Of a DNA stretch of 64,000 nt, positions 20,234 through 31,549 are shown piece after piece. A program made the translations under genes and the position numbers. How positions within the stretch are numbered: position 1 is the stretch's first letter; the number at the start of each line of letters is the position of its first letter. The notes under the pieces were generated by a model. That model saw only the letters and a list, made by a program, of their open reading frames with translations, ran no database searches and was not told the origin of the DNA. Source of the DNA: Ryuthela nishihirai (taxonomy: Eukaryota; Arthropoda; Arachnida; Araneae; Heptathelidae); the NCBI GenBank assembly GCA_038380435.1, contig JAWZYU010000028.1, forward strand, positions 43,707,095 through 43,771,094, written 5' to 3'.

Positions 20234-20990
20234 AGGGTGTCGACACAGTCGGCAGTATGCTAGGCTCGTAATCTGCAGTTCCCATGTTCGAGTCTCGCCT
20301 GGGACAGCGTCGAGATTTATCTCAGCAAAACTTGCTGTCCTTCCCACGGTCAGTAGGGGGACACCGATGGGCTTGGAAATGTCACGTCCGTCGGATGGGA
20401 TTTTAAGCCTTGGCCCCTGTGCAGGAAGGATTTGGGTTGTTGGTTTTTTTTACCTCTGAGCGGCACTTTTTTGCACACCATGGGCTAAATGGCCAGGTCA
20501 CATGGACCCCGAAGGCTCAGAGAAGGTTGGGGGAGGGGACTCACTGGAACAGCTGTTGGGAGACAGATGGTAGCCTCCCGTCAAGGCCATCCAACGTGTT
20601 CTTTAACGTGCACAGGTTATGTCTCTCCCGCACCCGGGGCCACGGCTTAACGTCCCATCCGACGGACGGCGGACTTTCCAAGCCCATCGGTGTTCCCCTA
20701 CTGACCGTGGGCAGGGCGGGGGAATTTTGCGGAGATAAATCTCAACGCTGACGCAGCTGGGACTCGAACCTGGGAACTACAGATTACGAGCCTGGCGCGC
20801 TATCGACTGAGCCACCCCGCCCCCTGTGCAGGAAGGAACTATACCTGTGCACGCTAAGGAACACTCCGGAAGACTTTGACGAGAGGCTACCACCTGTATA
20901 ACTAAATAGATGTTCAATGGGTATCTTTTCCCCAACCTTCTCTGGACCTTCGGAGTCCTTGTGACCTGGTCATTTAGCTCGTGGTGGCTC
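20234..20990 (+). mobile_element. Old SINE-A split by a younger SINE-A
   Basis: The diverged head and central domain lie at 20234-20430. The rest (ACGCTAAGGAACACTCC and the tail) resumes at 20838-20990 after a reverse young copy. Confidence 0.8.
20414..20837 (-). mobile_element. SINE-A, full length, nested in an older SINE-A
   Basis: Reverse full-length copy at about 20431-20820, flanked by CCCCTGTGCAGGAAGGA on both sides (20414-20430 and 20821-20837). The duplicated word is itself part of the older SINE. Confidence 0.9.
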
Positions 20991-21500
20991 ACTCATACAA
21001 TCATCCATACAATCATTTTTCAAGCATAATTGCTTGAAAAAATTCATTCAATCATTCATACTCATAGAACCCAACATACGAAAGGGCTAATTTTCATTAG
21101 CCCGGATTCACTCTTGAAAGATGTCTCAATAGCAAACAGGAGATTCTTCCAGCCAATGATCGGCTCATAAGTCGAGAGAGCTGCATCCTGATATCGCAGA
21201 TATAAGGGCAATTTTCAAACAGCCCCGAATAGAATCCCACACTTCACTCCCAGTGAGTATTAGTCAAGGTCAAAGGGCAAATAAAGACAAGCCTTAATTC
21301 CTTGAAAACTTGTTGAGTAGGGAAGTCGGCGCCCTATATTCCTTTGAAGTGAATACGAACTCAGTGACTGATTGCACCATCGATGTGCTTTAGTTTTATT
21401 TTCTACTTCTTAGGGCTCATATAAGAAGTTAGATATTTTGAAAATTTTTAAATTTATTTATATTGTTTTCTTTGCCGATAAAATCACCTATTTTCAAAAA
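20991..21500. other. No recognised feature
   Basis: Short ATTCATACAATCATT repeats at 20990-21060, then AT-rich DNA with no recognised gene. Confidence 0.4.
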
Positions 21501-21731
21501 CTTTCATTTGATATTATGACTCATAAACATCGATCACATTTTTCATCCCTTTTGGAGTCGTGTTTGAGCTAACCCATGACATTGGAGACGTCACAAGTGT
21601 TAATTTGAGATATAACTCGTTAAGGTTAACCCCTCCTAAATTTCCGCCCCCTTTTTGGAAAGAGGAGAATAGTTGGAAACATATTACGAAGTAGTCTATG
21701 ACTGTCCTCATATGAGCTTTCATTTAACAAC

Positions 21732-21812
21732 TATACTGCTCACAAAAATTAGGGGATATTTCAAAATGAACATGAAGCGAAGAAATATCCCCTAATTTTT
21801 GTGAGCAGTATA
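21732..21812. mobile_element. Tiny perfect-hairpin MITE
   Basis: TACTGCTCACAAAAATTAGG and its continuation GGATATTTC are perfectly inverted at 21779-21810 around a 17-nt spacer. TA flanks both sides. The ends resemble mariner/Tc1 termini. At about 80 bp it is nearly all inverted repeat. Confidence 0.8.
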
Positions 21813-23174
21813 ACTCGTAACAGTAGGCCTTCACGTTCGGTAGATACAGTAAAAGAACAACTTTCACATTTCCCCTTTTCAAGGGGGGGTAATCAAGGGG
21901 GTGTAAATTTCTATTGCCCATAACATTCCACCATTTCAAAAGCTTTCATTTGACATAACTTATTACGCACGATCTTCGGTTTCTGAAAGTATAAGATTAG
22001 ATAGGTATAAGATTATTAACAATCGTTTAATATTTCCCCTTTTTTAGGGGGGGAGAAAGAAGGGGGAAATTTTTATAACCTGTCACATTCCCCATGTCAC
22101 ATGCTTTCATTTGGCGCATAGACCGTTACTTTTGGCCTTTGCGTTCCGAAGACATAGCAGAAGAATCGTTTTCATATATCCCCCTTTTTAGGGGGGGGGG
22201 AAGCATGGGGTTAATTGTTTTTGTAGCCTATGACATTTCCCTCGTCACAAGCTTTCATTTGATGCAGAGCTTGTTACTTTCTGCACTCGTGTTCGAAAGA
22301 TATAGCGGAACAATAATTTTCATATTTTTTTCTTTTTTTAGAGGTGAAGATAGCATGGGGCTCATTGTTTTATTGCCTATGACACTCCCAACTTCAAAAG
22401 CCTTCGTTTGAGATAGAAATCATTAAGTTTGTCCTTCGTGTTCGAAAGATATAGCGGAACAATAGTTTTCACATTTTTTCTTTTTTTAGAGGTGAAGATA
22501 GCATGGGGCTCCTATTTTTTTATTGTCTATGACACTCCCAACTTCAAAAGCCTTCGTTTGACATAGAAATCATTAAGTTTGTCCTTCGTGTTCGAAAGAT
22601 AAAGCGGAAAAATAGTTTTCACCTTTTTTTTTTTAGAGGTGTAGATAGCATGCGGCTCCTATTTTTTATTTTCTATTACACTCCCAACTTCAAAAGCCTT
22701 CGTTTGACATAGAAATCATTAAGTTTGTCCTTCGTGTTCGAAAGATATCGCGGAACAATAGGTTTCATATTTTTTCTTTTTTTAGAGGTGAAGAAAGCAT
22801 GTCGCCCTTTTTTTTTATTGCCTATGTCACGCCCAACTTCAAAAGCCTTCGTTTGACATAGAAGTCATTAAATTTGTCCTTCGTGTTCGAAAGATATAGC
22901 GGAACAATAGGTTTCACATTTTTTCTTTTTTTAGAGGTGAAGAAAGCATGTCGCCCTTTTTTTTCATTGCCTATGTCACGCCCAACTTCAAAAGCCTTCG
23001 TTTGACATAGAAGTCATTAAATTTGTCCTTCGTGTTCGAAAAATATAGCGGAACAATAGTTTTCATATTTTTTCTTTTTTTAGAGATGAAGATAGCATGG
23101 GGCTCATTTTTTTTATTATCCATGACACTCCCAACTTCAAAAGCCTTCGTTTGACATAGAAATCATTACGTATT

Positions 23175-23360
23175 AACTGGCCTTAACTCGCATAGTGGTT
23201 AAGCAGCTAGCGACTGTTCCATCAAGGCAAACTTTGTATGTTGTGTTAGCTCTAACTAAGGCAGTGGTCAGCAGTGACTTCGGTCTTAGTAGGGCATGTC
23301 TTTGTATGAGAAGGCTAGGAGTAGATTCTTCTCTGTCCTATATGTCGCAAAAAAAAAAAG
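23175..23360 (+). mobile_element. tRNA-like insertion in the satellite, copy 1
   Basis: CCTTAACTCGCATAGTGGTT + AAGC resembles a Pol III A box. The insert ends in an A11-12 run and interrupts one satellite unit. The B box is weak, so a third SINE family is possible but unproven. Confidence 0.5.
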
Positions 23361-23952
23361 TTTGTCCTTCGTGTTCGAACGACATAGCGGAAAAATAGTT
23401 TTCATATTTTTTCTTTTTTTAGAGGTGAAGATAGCATGCGGCTCATTTTTTTAATTGTCTATGACACTCCCAACTTCAAAAGCCTTCGTTTGACATAGAA
23501 ATCATTAAGTTTGTCCTTCGTGTTCGAAAGATATAGCGGAGAAATAGTTTTCACATTTTTTCTTTTTTTAGAGGTGAAGATAGCATGGGTCTCATTTTTT
23601 TATTGCCTATGTCACGCCCAACTTTAAAAGACTTCGTTTGACATAGAAATCATTAAGTTTGTCCTTCGTGTTCGAAAGATATAGCGGAACAATAGGTTTC
23701 ACATTTTTTCTTTTTTTAGAGGTGAAGAAAGCATGTCGCCCTTTTTTTTTATTGCCTATGTCACGCCCAACTTCAAAAGCCTTCGTTTGACATAGAAGTC
23801 ATTAAATTTGTCCTTCGTGTTCGAAAAATATAGCGGAACAATAGTTTTCATATTTTTTCTTTTTTTAGAGGTGAAGATAGCATGGGGCTCATTTTTTTTA
23901 TTATCCATGACACTCCCAACTTCAAAAGCCTTCGTTTGACATAGAAATCATT

Positions 23953-24148
23953 AAGTATTAACTGGCCTTAACTCGCATAGTGGTTAAGCAGCTAGCGACT
24001 GTTCCATCAAGGCAAACTTTGTATGTTGTGTTAGCTCTAACTAAGGCAGTGGTCAGCAGTGACTTCGGTCTTTGTATGAGAAGGCCTGAATTAAGCTAGG
24101 AGTAGCTTCTACGATTCTTCTCTGTCCTATATGTCGCAAAAAAAAGTT
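23953..24148 (+). mobile_element. tRNA-like insertion in the satellite, copy 2
   Basis: Same insert at the same place in the unit, about 780 bp from copy 1. It differs by internal indels (AGTAGGGCATG absent, CCTGAATTAAGC present). The pair indicates duplication of a block of several satellite units. Confidence 0.55.
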
Positions 24149-24304
24149 TGTCCTTCGTGTTCGAACGACATAGCGGAAAAATAGTTTTCATATTTTTTCT
24201 TTTTTTAGAGGTGAAGATAGCCTGGGTCTCATTTTTTTATTGCCTATGTCACGCCCAACTTCAAAAGCCTTCGTTTGACATAGAAATCATTAAGTTTGTC
24301 CTTC

Positions 24305-25805
24305 GTGTTCGAAAGAGATAGCGGAACACTAGTTTTCATATTTTTTCTTTTTTCAGAGGTGAAGATAGCATGGGCTCATTTTTTTATTGCCCATGTCAAG
24401 CCCAACTTCAAAAGCCTTCGTTTGACATAGAAATCATTAAGTTTGTTCTTCGTGTTCGAAAAATATAGCGGAACAATAGTTTTCACAATTTTTCTTTTTT
24501 TAGAGGTGAAGATAGCATGGGGCTCATATTTTTTTATTGTCTATGACACTCTCAACTTCAAAAACCTTCGTTTGACATAGAAATCATTAAGTTTGTCCTT
24601 CGTGTTCGAAAGATATAGCGGAACAATAGTTTTCATATTTTTTCTTTTTTTAGAGGTGAAGATAGCATGGGGCTCATTTTTTTTTATTGCCTATGCCAGG
24701 CCCAACTTCAAAAGCCTTCGTTTGACATAGAAATCATTAAGTTTGTTCTTCGTGTTCGAAAAATATAGCGGAACAATAGTTTTCATATTTTTTCTTTTTT
24801 TAGAGGTGAAGATAGCATGGGGCTCATTTTTTTTATTGCCTATGACACTCCCAACTTCAAAAGCCTTCGTTTGACATAGAAATCATTAAGTTTGTCCTTC
24901 GTGTTCGAAAGATATAGCGGAACAATAGTTTTCATATTTTTTCTTTTTTTAGAGGTAAAGATAGCATAGGGCTCATTTTTTTTTATTGCCTATGTCAGGC
25001 CCAACTTCAAAAGCCTTCGTTTGACATAGAAATCATTAAGTTTGTTCTTCGTGTTAGAAAAATATAGCGGAACAATAGTTTTCATATTTTTTCTTTTTTT
25101 AGAGGTGAAGATAGCATGGGGCTCATTTTTTTTATTGCCTATGACACTACCAACTTCAAAAGCCTTCGTTTGACATAGAAATCATTAAGTTTGTTCTTCG
25201 TGTTCGAAAAATATAGCGGAACAATAGTTTTCACATTTTTTCTTTTTTTAGAGGTGAAGATAGCATGGGACTCATTTTTTTTATTGCCTATGACACTCCC
25301 AACTTTAAAAGCCTTCGTTTGACATAGAAATCATTAAGTTTGTCCTTCGTGTCGGGGCGGGGGTGGCTCAGTCGGTAGCGCGCCAGGCTCGTAATCTGTA
25401 GTTTCCAGGTTCGAGTCCCAGCTGGGTCAGCGTTGAGATGTATCTCCGCAAAATTCTCCGCCCTGCCCACGGTCAGTAGGGGACACCGATGGGCTTGGAA
25501 AGGCTGCCGTCCGTCGGATGAGACGTTAAGCCGTATCCCCGTGTTCGGAAGAGCCATACCCTGTGCACGTTAAAGAACACGCTGGATGGCCTTGACGGCA
25601 GGCTACCATCTGTCTCCCAACAGCTGTTCCAGTGGGTCCCCTCCCCCAACCTTCTCTGAGCCTTCGGGGTCCATGTGGCCTGGCCATTTAGCCCATGGTT
25701 TGCAAAAAAGTGCCGCTCAGAGGTAAAACAACCCAACCTTCGTGTTCGAAAGATACAGCGGAACAATAGTTTTCATATTTTTTCTTTTTTCAGAGGTGAA
25801 GATAG
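24305..25805 (+). repeat. 1,586-bp higher-order repeat, copy 1
   Basis: This block, including its SINE-A at 25354-25736, recurs 1,586 bp downstream. The distinctive words GAAAGAGATAGCGGAACACT and GAAAGATACAGCGGAACAAT mark the left and right parts of both copies. Confidence 0.88.
25344..25746 (+). mobile_element. SINE-A in the satellite (original or copy 1)
   Basis: Full-length SINE at 25354-25736 inserted in a satellite unit, with CCTTCGTGT duplicated on both sides. The duplicated word is part of the satellite unit. Confidence 0.9.
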
Positions 25806-25890
25806 CATGCGGCTCATTTTTTTTATTGTCTATGACACTCCCAACTTCAAAAGCCTTCGTTTGACATAGAAATCATTAAGTTTGTCCTTC

Positions 25891-27391
25891 GTGTTCGAAA
25901 GAGATAGCGGAACACTAGTTTTCATATTTTTTCTTTTTTCAGAGGTGAAGATAGCATGGGCTCATTTTTTTATTGCCCATGTCAAGCCCAACTTCAAAAG
26001 CCTTCGTTTGACATAGAAATCATTAAGTTTGTTCTTCGTGTTCGAAAAATATAGCGGAACAATAGTTTTCACAATTTTTCTTTTTTTAGAGGTGAAGATA
26101 GCATGGGGCTCATATTTTTTTATTGTCTATGACACTCTCAACTTCAAAAACCTTCGTTTGACATAGAAATCATTAAGTTTGTCCTTCGTGTTCGAAAGAT
26201 ATAGCGGAACAATAGTTTTCATATTTTTTCTTTTTTTAGAGGTGAAGATAGCATGGGGCTCATTTTTTTTTATTGCCTATGCCAGGCCCAACTTCAAAAG
26301 CCTTCGTTTGACATAGAAATCATTAAGTTTGTTCTTCGTGTTCGAAAAATATAGCGGAACAATAGTTTTCATATTTTTTCTTTTTTTAGAGGTGAAGATA
26401 GCATGGGGCTCATTTTTTTTATTGCCTATGACACTCCCAACTTCAAAAGCCTTCGTTTGACATAGAAATCATTAAGTTTGTCCTTCGTGTTCGAAAGATA
26501 TAGCGGAACAATAGTTTTCATATTTTTTCTTTTTTTAGAGGTAAAGATAGCATAGGGCTCATTTTTTTTTATTGCCTATGTCAGGCCCAACTTCAAAAGC
26601 CTTCGTTTGACATAGAAATCATTAAGTTTGTTCTTCGTGTTAGAAAAATATAGCGGAACAATAGTTTTCATATTTTTTCTTTTTTTAGAGGTGAAGATAG
26701 CATGGGGCTCATTTTTTTTATTGCCTATGACACTACCAACTTCAAAAGCCTTCGTTTGACATAGAAATCATTAAGTTTGTTCTTCGTGTTCGAAAAATAT
26801 AGCGGAACAATAGTTTTCACATTTTTTCTTTTTTTAGAGGTGAAGATAGCATGGGACTCATTTTTTTTATTGCCTATGACACTCCCAACTTTAAAAGCCT
26901 TCGTTTGACATAGAAATCATTAAGTTTGTCCTTCGTGTCGGGGCGGGGGTGGCTCAGTCGGTAGCGCGCCAGGCTCGTAATCTGTAGTTTCCAGGTTCGA
27001 GTCCCAGCTGGGTCAGCGTTGAGATGTATCTCCGCAAAATTCTCCGCCCTGCCCACGGTCAGTAGGGGACACCGATGGGCTTGGAAAGGCTGCCGTCCGT
27101 CGGATGAGACGTTAAGCCGTATCCCCGTGTTCGGAAGAGCCATACCCTGTGCACGTTAAAGAACACGCTGGATGGCCTTGACGGCAGGCTACCATCTGTC
27201 TCCCAACAGCTGTTGCAGTGGGTCCCCTCCCCCAACCTTCTCTGAGCCTTCGGGGTCCATGTGGCCTGGCCATTTAGCCCATGGTTTGCAAAAAAGTGCC
27301 GCTCAGAGGTAAAACAACCCAACCTTCGTGTTCGAAAGATACAGCGGAACAATAGTTTTCATATTTTTTCTTTTTTCAGAGGTGAAGATAG
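25891..27391 (+). repeat. 1,586-bp higher-order repeat, copy 2
   Basis: Near-identical to copy 1. The SINE copies differ by as little as one base in places (CTGTTCCAGTGG versus CTGTTGCAGTGG). The right junction switches to a unit type seen near 24220. Confidence 0.88.
26930..27332 (+). mobile_element. SINE-A in the satellite (copied by duplication)
   Basis: Same insertion site, flanks and diagnostic substitutions as 25354-25736, shifted by 1,586 bp. It arose by duplication of the host array, not by independent insertion. Confidence 0.9.
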
Positions 27392-27984
27392 CCTGGGTCT
27401 CATTTTTTTATTGCCTATGTCACGCCCAACTTCAAAAGCCTTCGTTTGACATAGAAATCATTAAGTTTGTCCTTCGTGTTCGAAAGATATAGCGGAACAA
27501 TAGTATTCACATTTTTTCTTTTTTCAGAGGTGAAGCATGGGGCTCGTTTTTTTTATTGCCTATGACACTTCCAACTTCAAAAGGCTTCGTTTGACATAGA
27601 AATCGTTAAGTTTGTCCTTCGTGTTCGAAAGATATGGAGGAATAACTGTTTTGACAAATCCACAAACAGAGAAACTGACAAAGGAAGAGCAATAGAAAGA
27701 TAGGTAATAAAAAAGACGCATAATTCGAAATCTGCAAAGAAAGGAAAATCGATGAAAGCGTTCCCAAAAGATCGGGTTGAATTCAATTATATCTTTAAAA
27801 GACTCAGAAAATATAGTTATTCTCAATATTCGAATATGTCTCCTACTGCTGAAGTATTACTAAAATTTCTGAATAGTTTGCCAACGCTCTGGCTCTAGGA
27901 AATCATCTGGAATTTCTCATTTAGCCAGTAGAAAACGAAACTTGTAATATTCGTAGCGTTGAATATAGTCCTTTTTACGGATTT

Positions 27985-28375
27985 TGGATTGTTGTTGTTT
28001 TACCTCTGAGCTGCACTTTTTGGCACACCATGGACTAAATGACCAGGTCATATGGACCCCGAAGGCTCAGAGAAGGTTGGGGGAGGGGACCCACTGGAAC
28101 AGTTGTTGGGAAACTGATGGTAGACTCCCGTCAAGGCCATCCAGCGTGTTCTTTAACGTGCACACGGTATGGCTTTCCCGCACACGGAGCCACGGATTAA
28201 CGTCCCATCCGACGGACGGCGGCCTTTCCAAGCCCGTGGGTGTCCCCTACTGACCATGGGAAGGACAGAGAGTTTTGCTGAGATAAATCTCAACGCTGAC
28301 CCAGTTGGGACTCGAACCTGGGAACTACAGATTACGAGCCTTGCGCACTACCGACTGAGCCACCCCCGCCCCTCT
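27985..28375 (-). mobile_element. SINE-A, full length
   Basis: Reverse copy from GTTGTTGTTTTACCTCTG to GAGCCACCCCCGCCCC with moderate divergence (CCATGGACTAAATGACC). No clear target duplication found. Confidence 0.85.
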
Positions 28376-29135
28376 GCAAGAAGGAATCCGACCACGAGAG
28401 AAATAGCTGAATCACCATGGCAAAATGCTGCCATACAACAGCCACGAGGTCGACGCAATCAGCATGGACCACGCCGTCACGGAATGTCCGACTCTTTCTT
28501 CTGGTCAGGGTTAGCGACGAAGTCTTTCTTCCGGCCATGGTTAAAACGAAGAAGTGCTTTCTCTCTCTTGACTACTTAACCTGATGCACGACGGACGCAG
28601 AGACTTGCGTTTCCGCAGCTTGGACGAGCTGTCGTAACCCTGTCTTCTGCAGCAGGACAGGACGAGTGCATCGCTGCACACGCCGGTCTCACGAGATGAA
28701 AGTGAGAGCCCCCAGAGTAAAAGAGACGATATCCCCGGAGGATCGACTAAGTCTCCAGACGAACTGAGTGGAACAACGACATGAGGAGTCGGGCAAGAGT
28801 TCGACGCCTCCTTTGTATCGACGCCTCCTTAGTGAAGAGGTACAGTCATTTTCCCTGCTCTGGTCATCTTATCATAGTTAATAAATGATTAGCACTAAAC
28901 TTAGCCTAGGCCACACTGCCCTAGATCTCTGGTACTGTTGAATCAGTGAAGTCTCTGTTGTCTCATAGGAATGTTAAAGTGTGTCAATAAGTGTATTGAA
29001 ATGGGAATAATTTTAGTTCTATGGTAGTTATTCAGATCCTATTTTTGTCTCTACATTGAGGACCAGAGGCGAAATAGCACTAGTCCTCAATGTAGCACAA
29101 CCTCATTTTCTCCCCAGTCCTCCTTTTTATCATTT
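28376..29135. other. Unclassified; possible LTR-like remnant
   Basis: GC-richer DNA with GTTAATAAATGATTAG at 28876 (polyadenylation-like AATAAA) and a short inverted repeat CTACATTGAGGAC / GTCCTCAATGTAG at about 29051-29095. An LTR end is conceivable, but no terminal repeats or partner were found. Confidence 0.25.
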
Positions 29136-29546
29136 CCCCCTGAAATAGGGGCAGGGGTGGCTCAGTCGGTAGCGCGCCAGGCTCGTAATCTGTAGTTCCC
29201 AGATTCGAGTCCCAGCTGGGTCAGCGTTGAGATTTATCTCCACAAAATTCCCCGCCCTGCCCACGGTCAGTAGGGAACACCGATGGGCTTGGAAAGGCCG
29301 CCGTCCGTCGGATGGGACGTTAAGCCGTGGCCCCGTGTGCGGGAGAGCCATACCATGTGCACGTTAAAGAACACGCTGGATGGCCTTGACGGGAGGCTAC
29401 CATCTGTCTCCCAACAGCTGTTCCAGTGGGTCCCCTCCCCCAACCTTCTCTGAGCCTTCGGGGTCCATGTGAAATGTCCATTTAGCCCATGGTGTGCAAG
29501 AAAGTGCCGCTCAAAGGTAAAACAATCCAACCCAACCCCCTGAAAT
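29136..29546 (+). mobile_element. SINE-A, full length
   Basis: Young copy at 29147-29535 flanked by CCCCCTGAAAT on both sides (the right-hand C run is ambiguous). The tail has GAAATGTCCATTTAGCCC in place of GACCTGGCC. Confidence 0.88.
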
Positions 29547-30250
29547 TTGAATCATTTCCCTCTCAATCGGAGTTGGGTATGAGTTTTTTTTTAAAAAAAA
29601 CTTGAAATTATATTAAATAATTAGATATTGGAATTCGGTTTTCTAATATTGAGGCCCTAAAAACATGAGAACTTATCTAAAGATTATGTAAGAGACATGA
29701 TCGAATATGTTAAGAAGCGGGATTCAAACATGAAATCTCAACAGCTGCAGTTTTGCTGCCAAATACTAAGACGGTATTAATTAATGATTTATATAAAAAA
29801 AATTAAAAATATTTAAATCATGTGAATGTTTAAATGAACCGAAAATAAATTAAAGATCTCTTTCCAATCTTTCTAAATCTCAATTTGGAACAAAATTCTC
29901 TTCATATTTAAAGAGCTATTTGGAGCTGAAACATTTAACAGCAGACGATACTCCCATAATACCCCTTCCTCCATATAAAAAAAATAATGAAAACTTAAAA
30001 AAATCTTTACACAAACTTCAAATATTACATTTATAGTAGTGAACGGTTTTGTCATTGACAGTCGTGTTTTATCTTTTGAAGTAAAGTTGCATGAATAGTA
30101 AAAGTTACGGTTAAATCTTTCAGCTTCCGCAATTCTTTAAATATTAAATGAATATTGCCGAAAAGAGATATTTGGAGAGATCTGAGAGAACTAGATATTC
30201 AACTGAGCTCTAATAATATTTTGTCATAAAAATACTTACTTTCAAAATTG
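29547..30250. other. No recognised feature
   Basis: AT-rich unique-looking DNA; no gene or repeat seen. Confidence 0.4.
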
Positions 30251-30364
30251 GGTAGAAAATTTGAATGTGGTTTTATGTAACACGGAAGGTTACATTTTGC
30301 AAAATAGTGTACGTGAATATAGCACTGGATTCAGAAAAAAATCGAGGTGTCTGTGTGGGGGGGA

Positions 30365-31445
30365 TAGAAACACAATCAAGCCTGAAATAGGTAGGGGGGC
30401 AAGAAACACAATCGAGCTGGAAAAAGATAAAGGAGGGGAGCAAGAAACACAATCGAGCCGGAAAAAGGTAAAGGGGAGGGCAAGAAACACAATCGAGCCG
30501 GAAAAAGATAAAGGGGAGGGCAAGAAACACAATCGAGCCGGAAAAAGATAAAGGGGGGAGGGCAAGAAACACAATCGAGCCGGAAAAAGGTAAAGGATGG
30601 GAGCAAGAAACACAATCGAGCCGGAAAAAGATAAAGGAGGGGAGCAAGAAACAATCGAGCCGGAAAAAGATAAAGGGGAGGGCAAGAATCACAATCGAGC
30701 CGGAAAAAGGAAAAGGAGGGGGCAAGAAACACAATCGAGCCGGAGAAAGATAAAGGGTTGGGTTGTTTTACCTCTGAGCGGCACTTTTTTGCACACCATG
30801 GGCTAAATGGCCAGGTCACATGGACCCCGAAGGCTCAGAGAAGGTTGGGGGAGGGGGCCCACTGGAACAGCTGTTGGGAGACAGATGGTAGTCTCCCGTC
30901 AAGGCCATCCAGCGTGTTCTTTAACGTGCACAGGGTATGACTCTCCCGCACACGGGGCCACGTCTTAACGTCCCATACGACGGACGGCGGCCTTTTCAAG
31001 CCCATCGGTGTCCCCTACTGACCGTGGGCATGGCGGGGAGTTTTGCGGAGATAAATCTCAACGCTGACCTAGCTGGGACTCGAACTTGGGAACTACAGAT
31101 TACGAGCCTGGTGCGCTACCGACTGAGCCACCCCCGCCCCAAAAAGATAAAGGATGGGAGCAAGAAACACAATCGAGCCGGAAAAAGGTAAAGGAGGGGA
31201 GCAAAAAACACAATCGAGCCGGAAAAAGGTAAAGGAGGGGAGCAAGAAACACAATCGAGCCGGAAAAAAATAAAGGAGGGGAGCAAGAAACGCAATCGAG
31301 CCGGAAAAAGATAGAGGGGGAGGGCAAGAAACGCAATCGAGCGGGAAAAAGATAAAGGGGGAGGGCAAGTAACACAATCGAGCCGGAAAAAGGTAAAGGA
31401 GGGGAGCAGGAAACACAATCGAGCAGGAAAAAGGTAAGGAAAGGA
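30365..31445 (+). repeat. Minisatellite, about 40-bp unit, split by a SINE-A
   Basis: About 16 units of GCAAGAAACACAATCGAGCC + GGAAAAAGATAAAGG(A/G)G, nine before and seven after the SINE at 30756-31138. Proline/serine/leucine-rich open frames on the minus strand are by-products of the repeat. DNA just beyond the right edge matches 59640-59800. Confidence 0.9.
30745..31151 (-). mobile_element. SINE-A inside the minisatellite
   Basis: Full-length reverse copy, with AAAGATAAAGG at both boundaries. That word belongs to the minisatellite unit, so the SINE inserted into a pre-existing array. Confidence 0.88.
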
Positions 31446-31549
31446 GAAGAGATTTGATATCTAATGCAGTATATCATTCCGTTTAAGTCTTGAGAAAATA
31501 TTTCTTGAAAATATGCATGAAATATAAATATGTTTTATAATTTTTGCCT

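Larger units (their letters stand above)
21500..27640 (+). repeat. Satellite array, about 150-bp unit
   Basis: The recurring unit has the landmarks AACTTCAAAAGCCTTCGTTT, GACATAGAAATCATTAAG, TCCTTCGTGTTCGAAAGATA and AGAGGTGAAGATAGCATGGG. Neighbouring units in the right part are close to identical and about 150 bp apart (for example 24856 to 25006). The left part (21500-22300) holds strongly diverged units with G-rich centres. The array is interrupted by two tRNA-like insertions and two SINE-A copies. Confidence 0.92.

Noticed and set aside
28376..29135. Second solo LTR
   Set aside because: AATAAA-like word and a short inverted repeat only; no TG...CA boundaries, TSD or partner were found, so it is listed as unclassified.
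30273..31477. Pro/Ser/Leu/Phe-rich ORFs on the minus strand that look like a membrane or collagen-like protein
   Set aside because: They are translations of the 40-bp minisatellite in three frames and are interrupted by a SINE.
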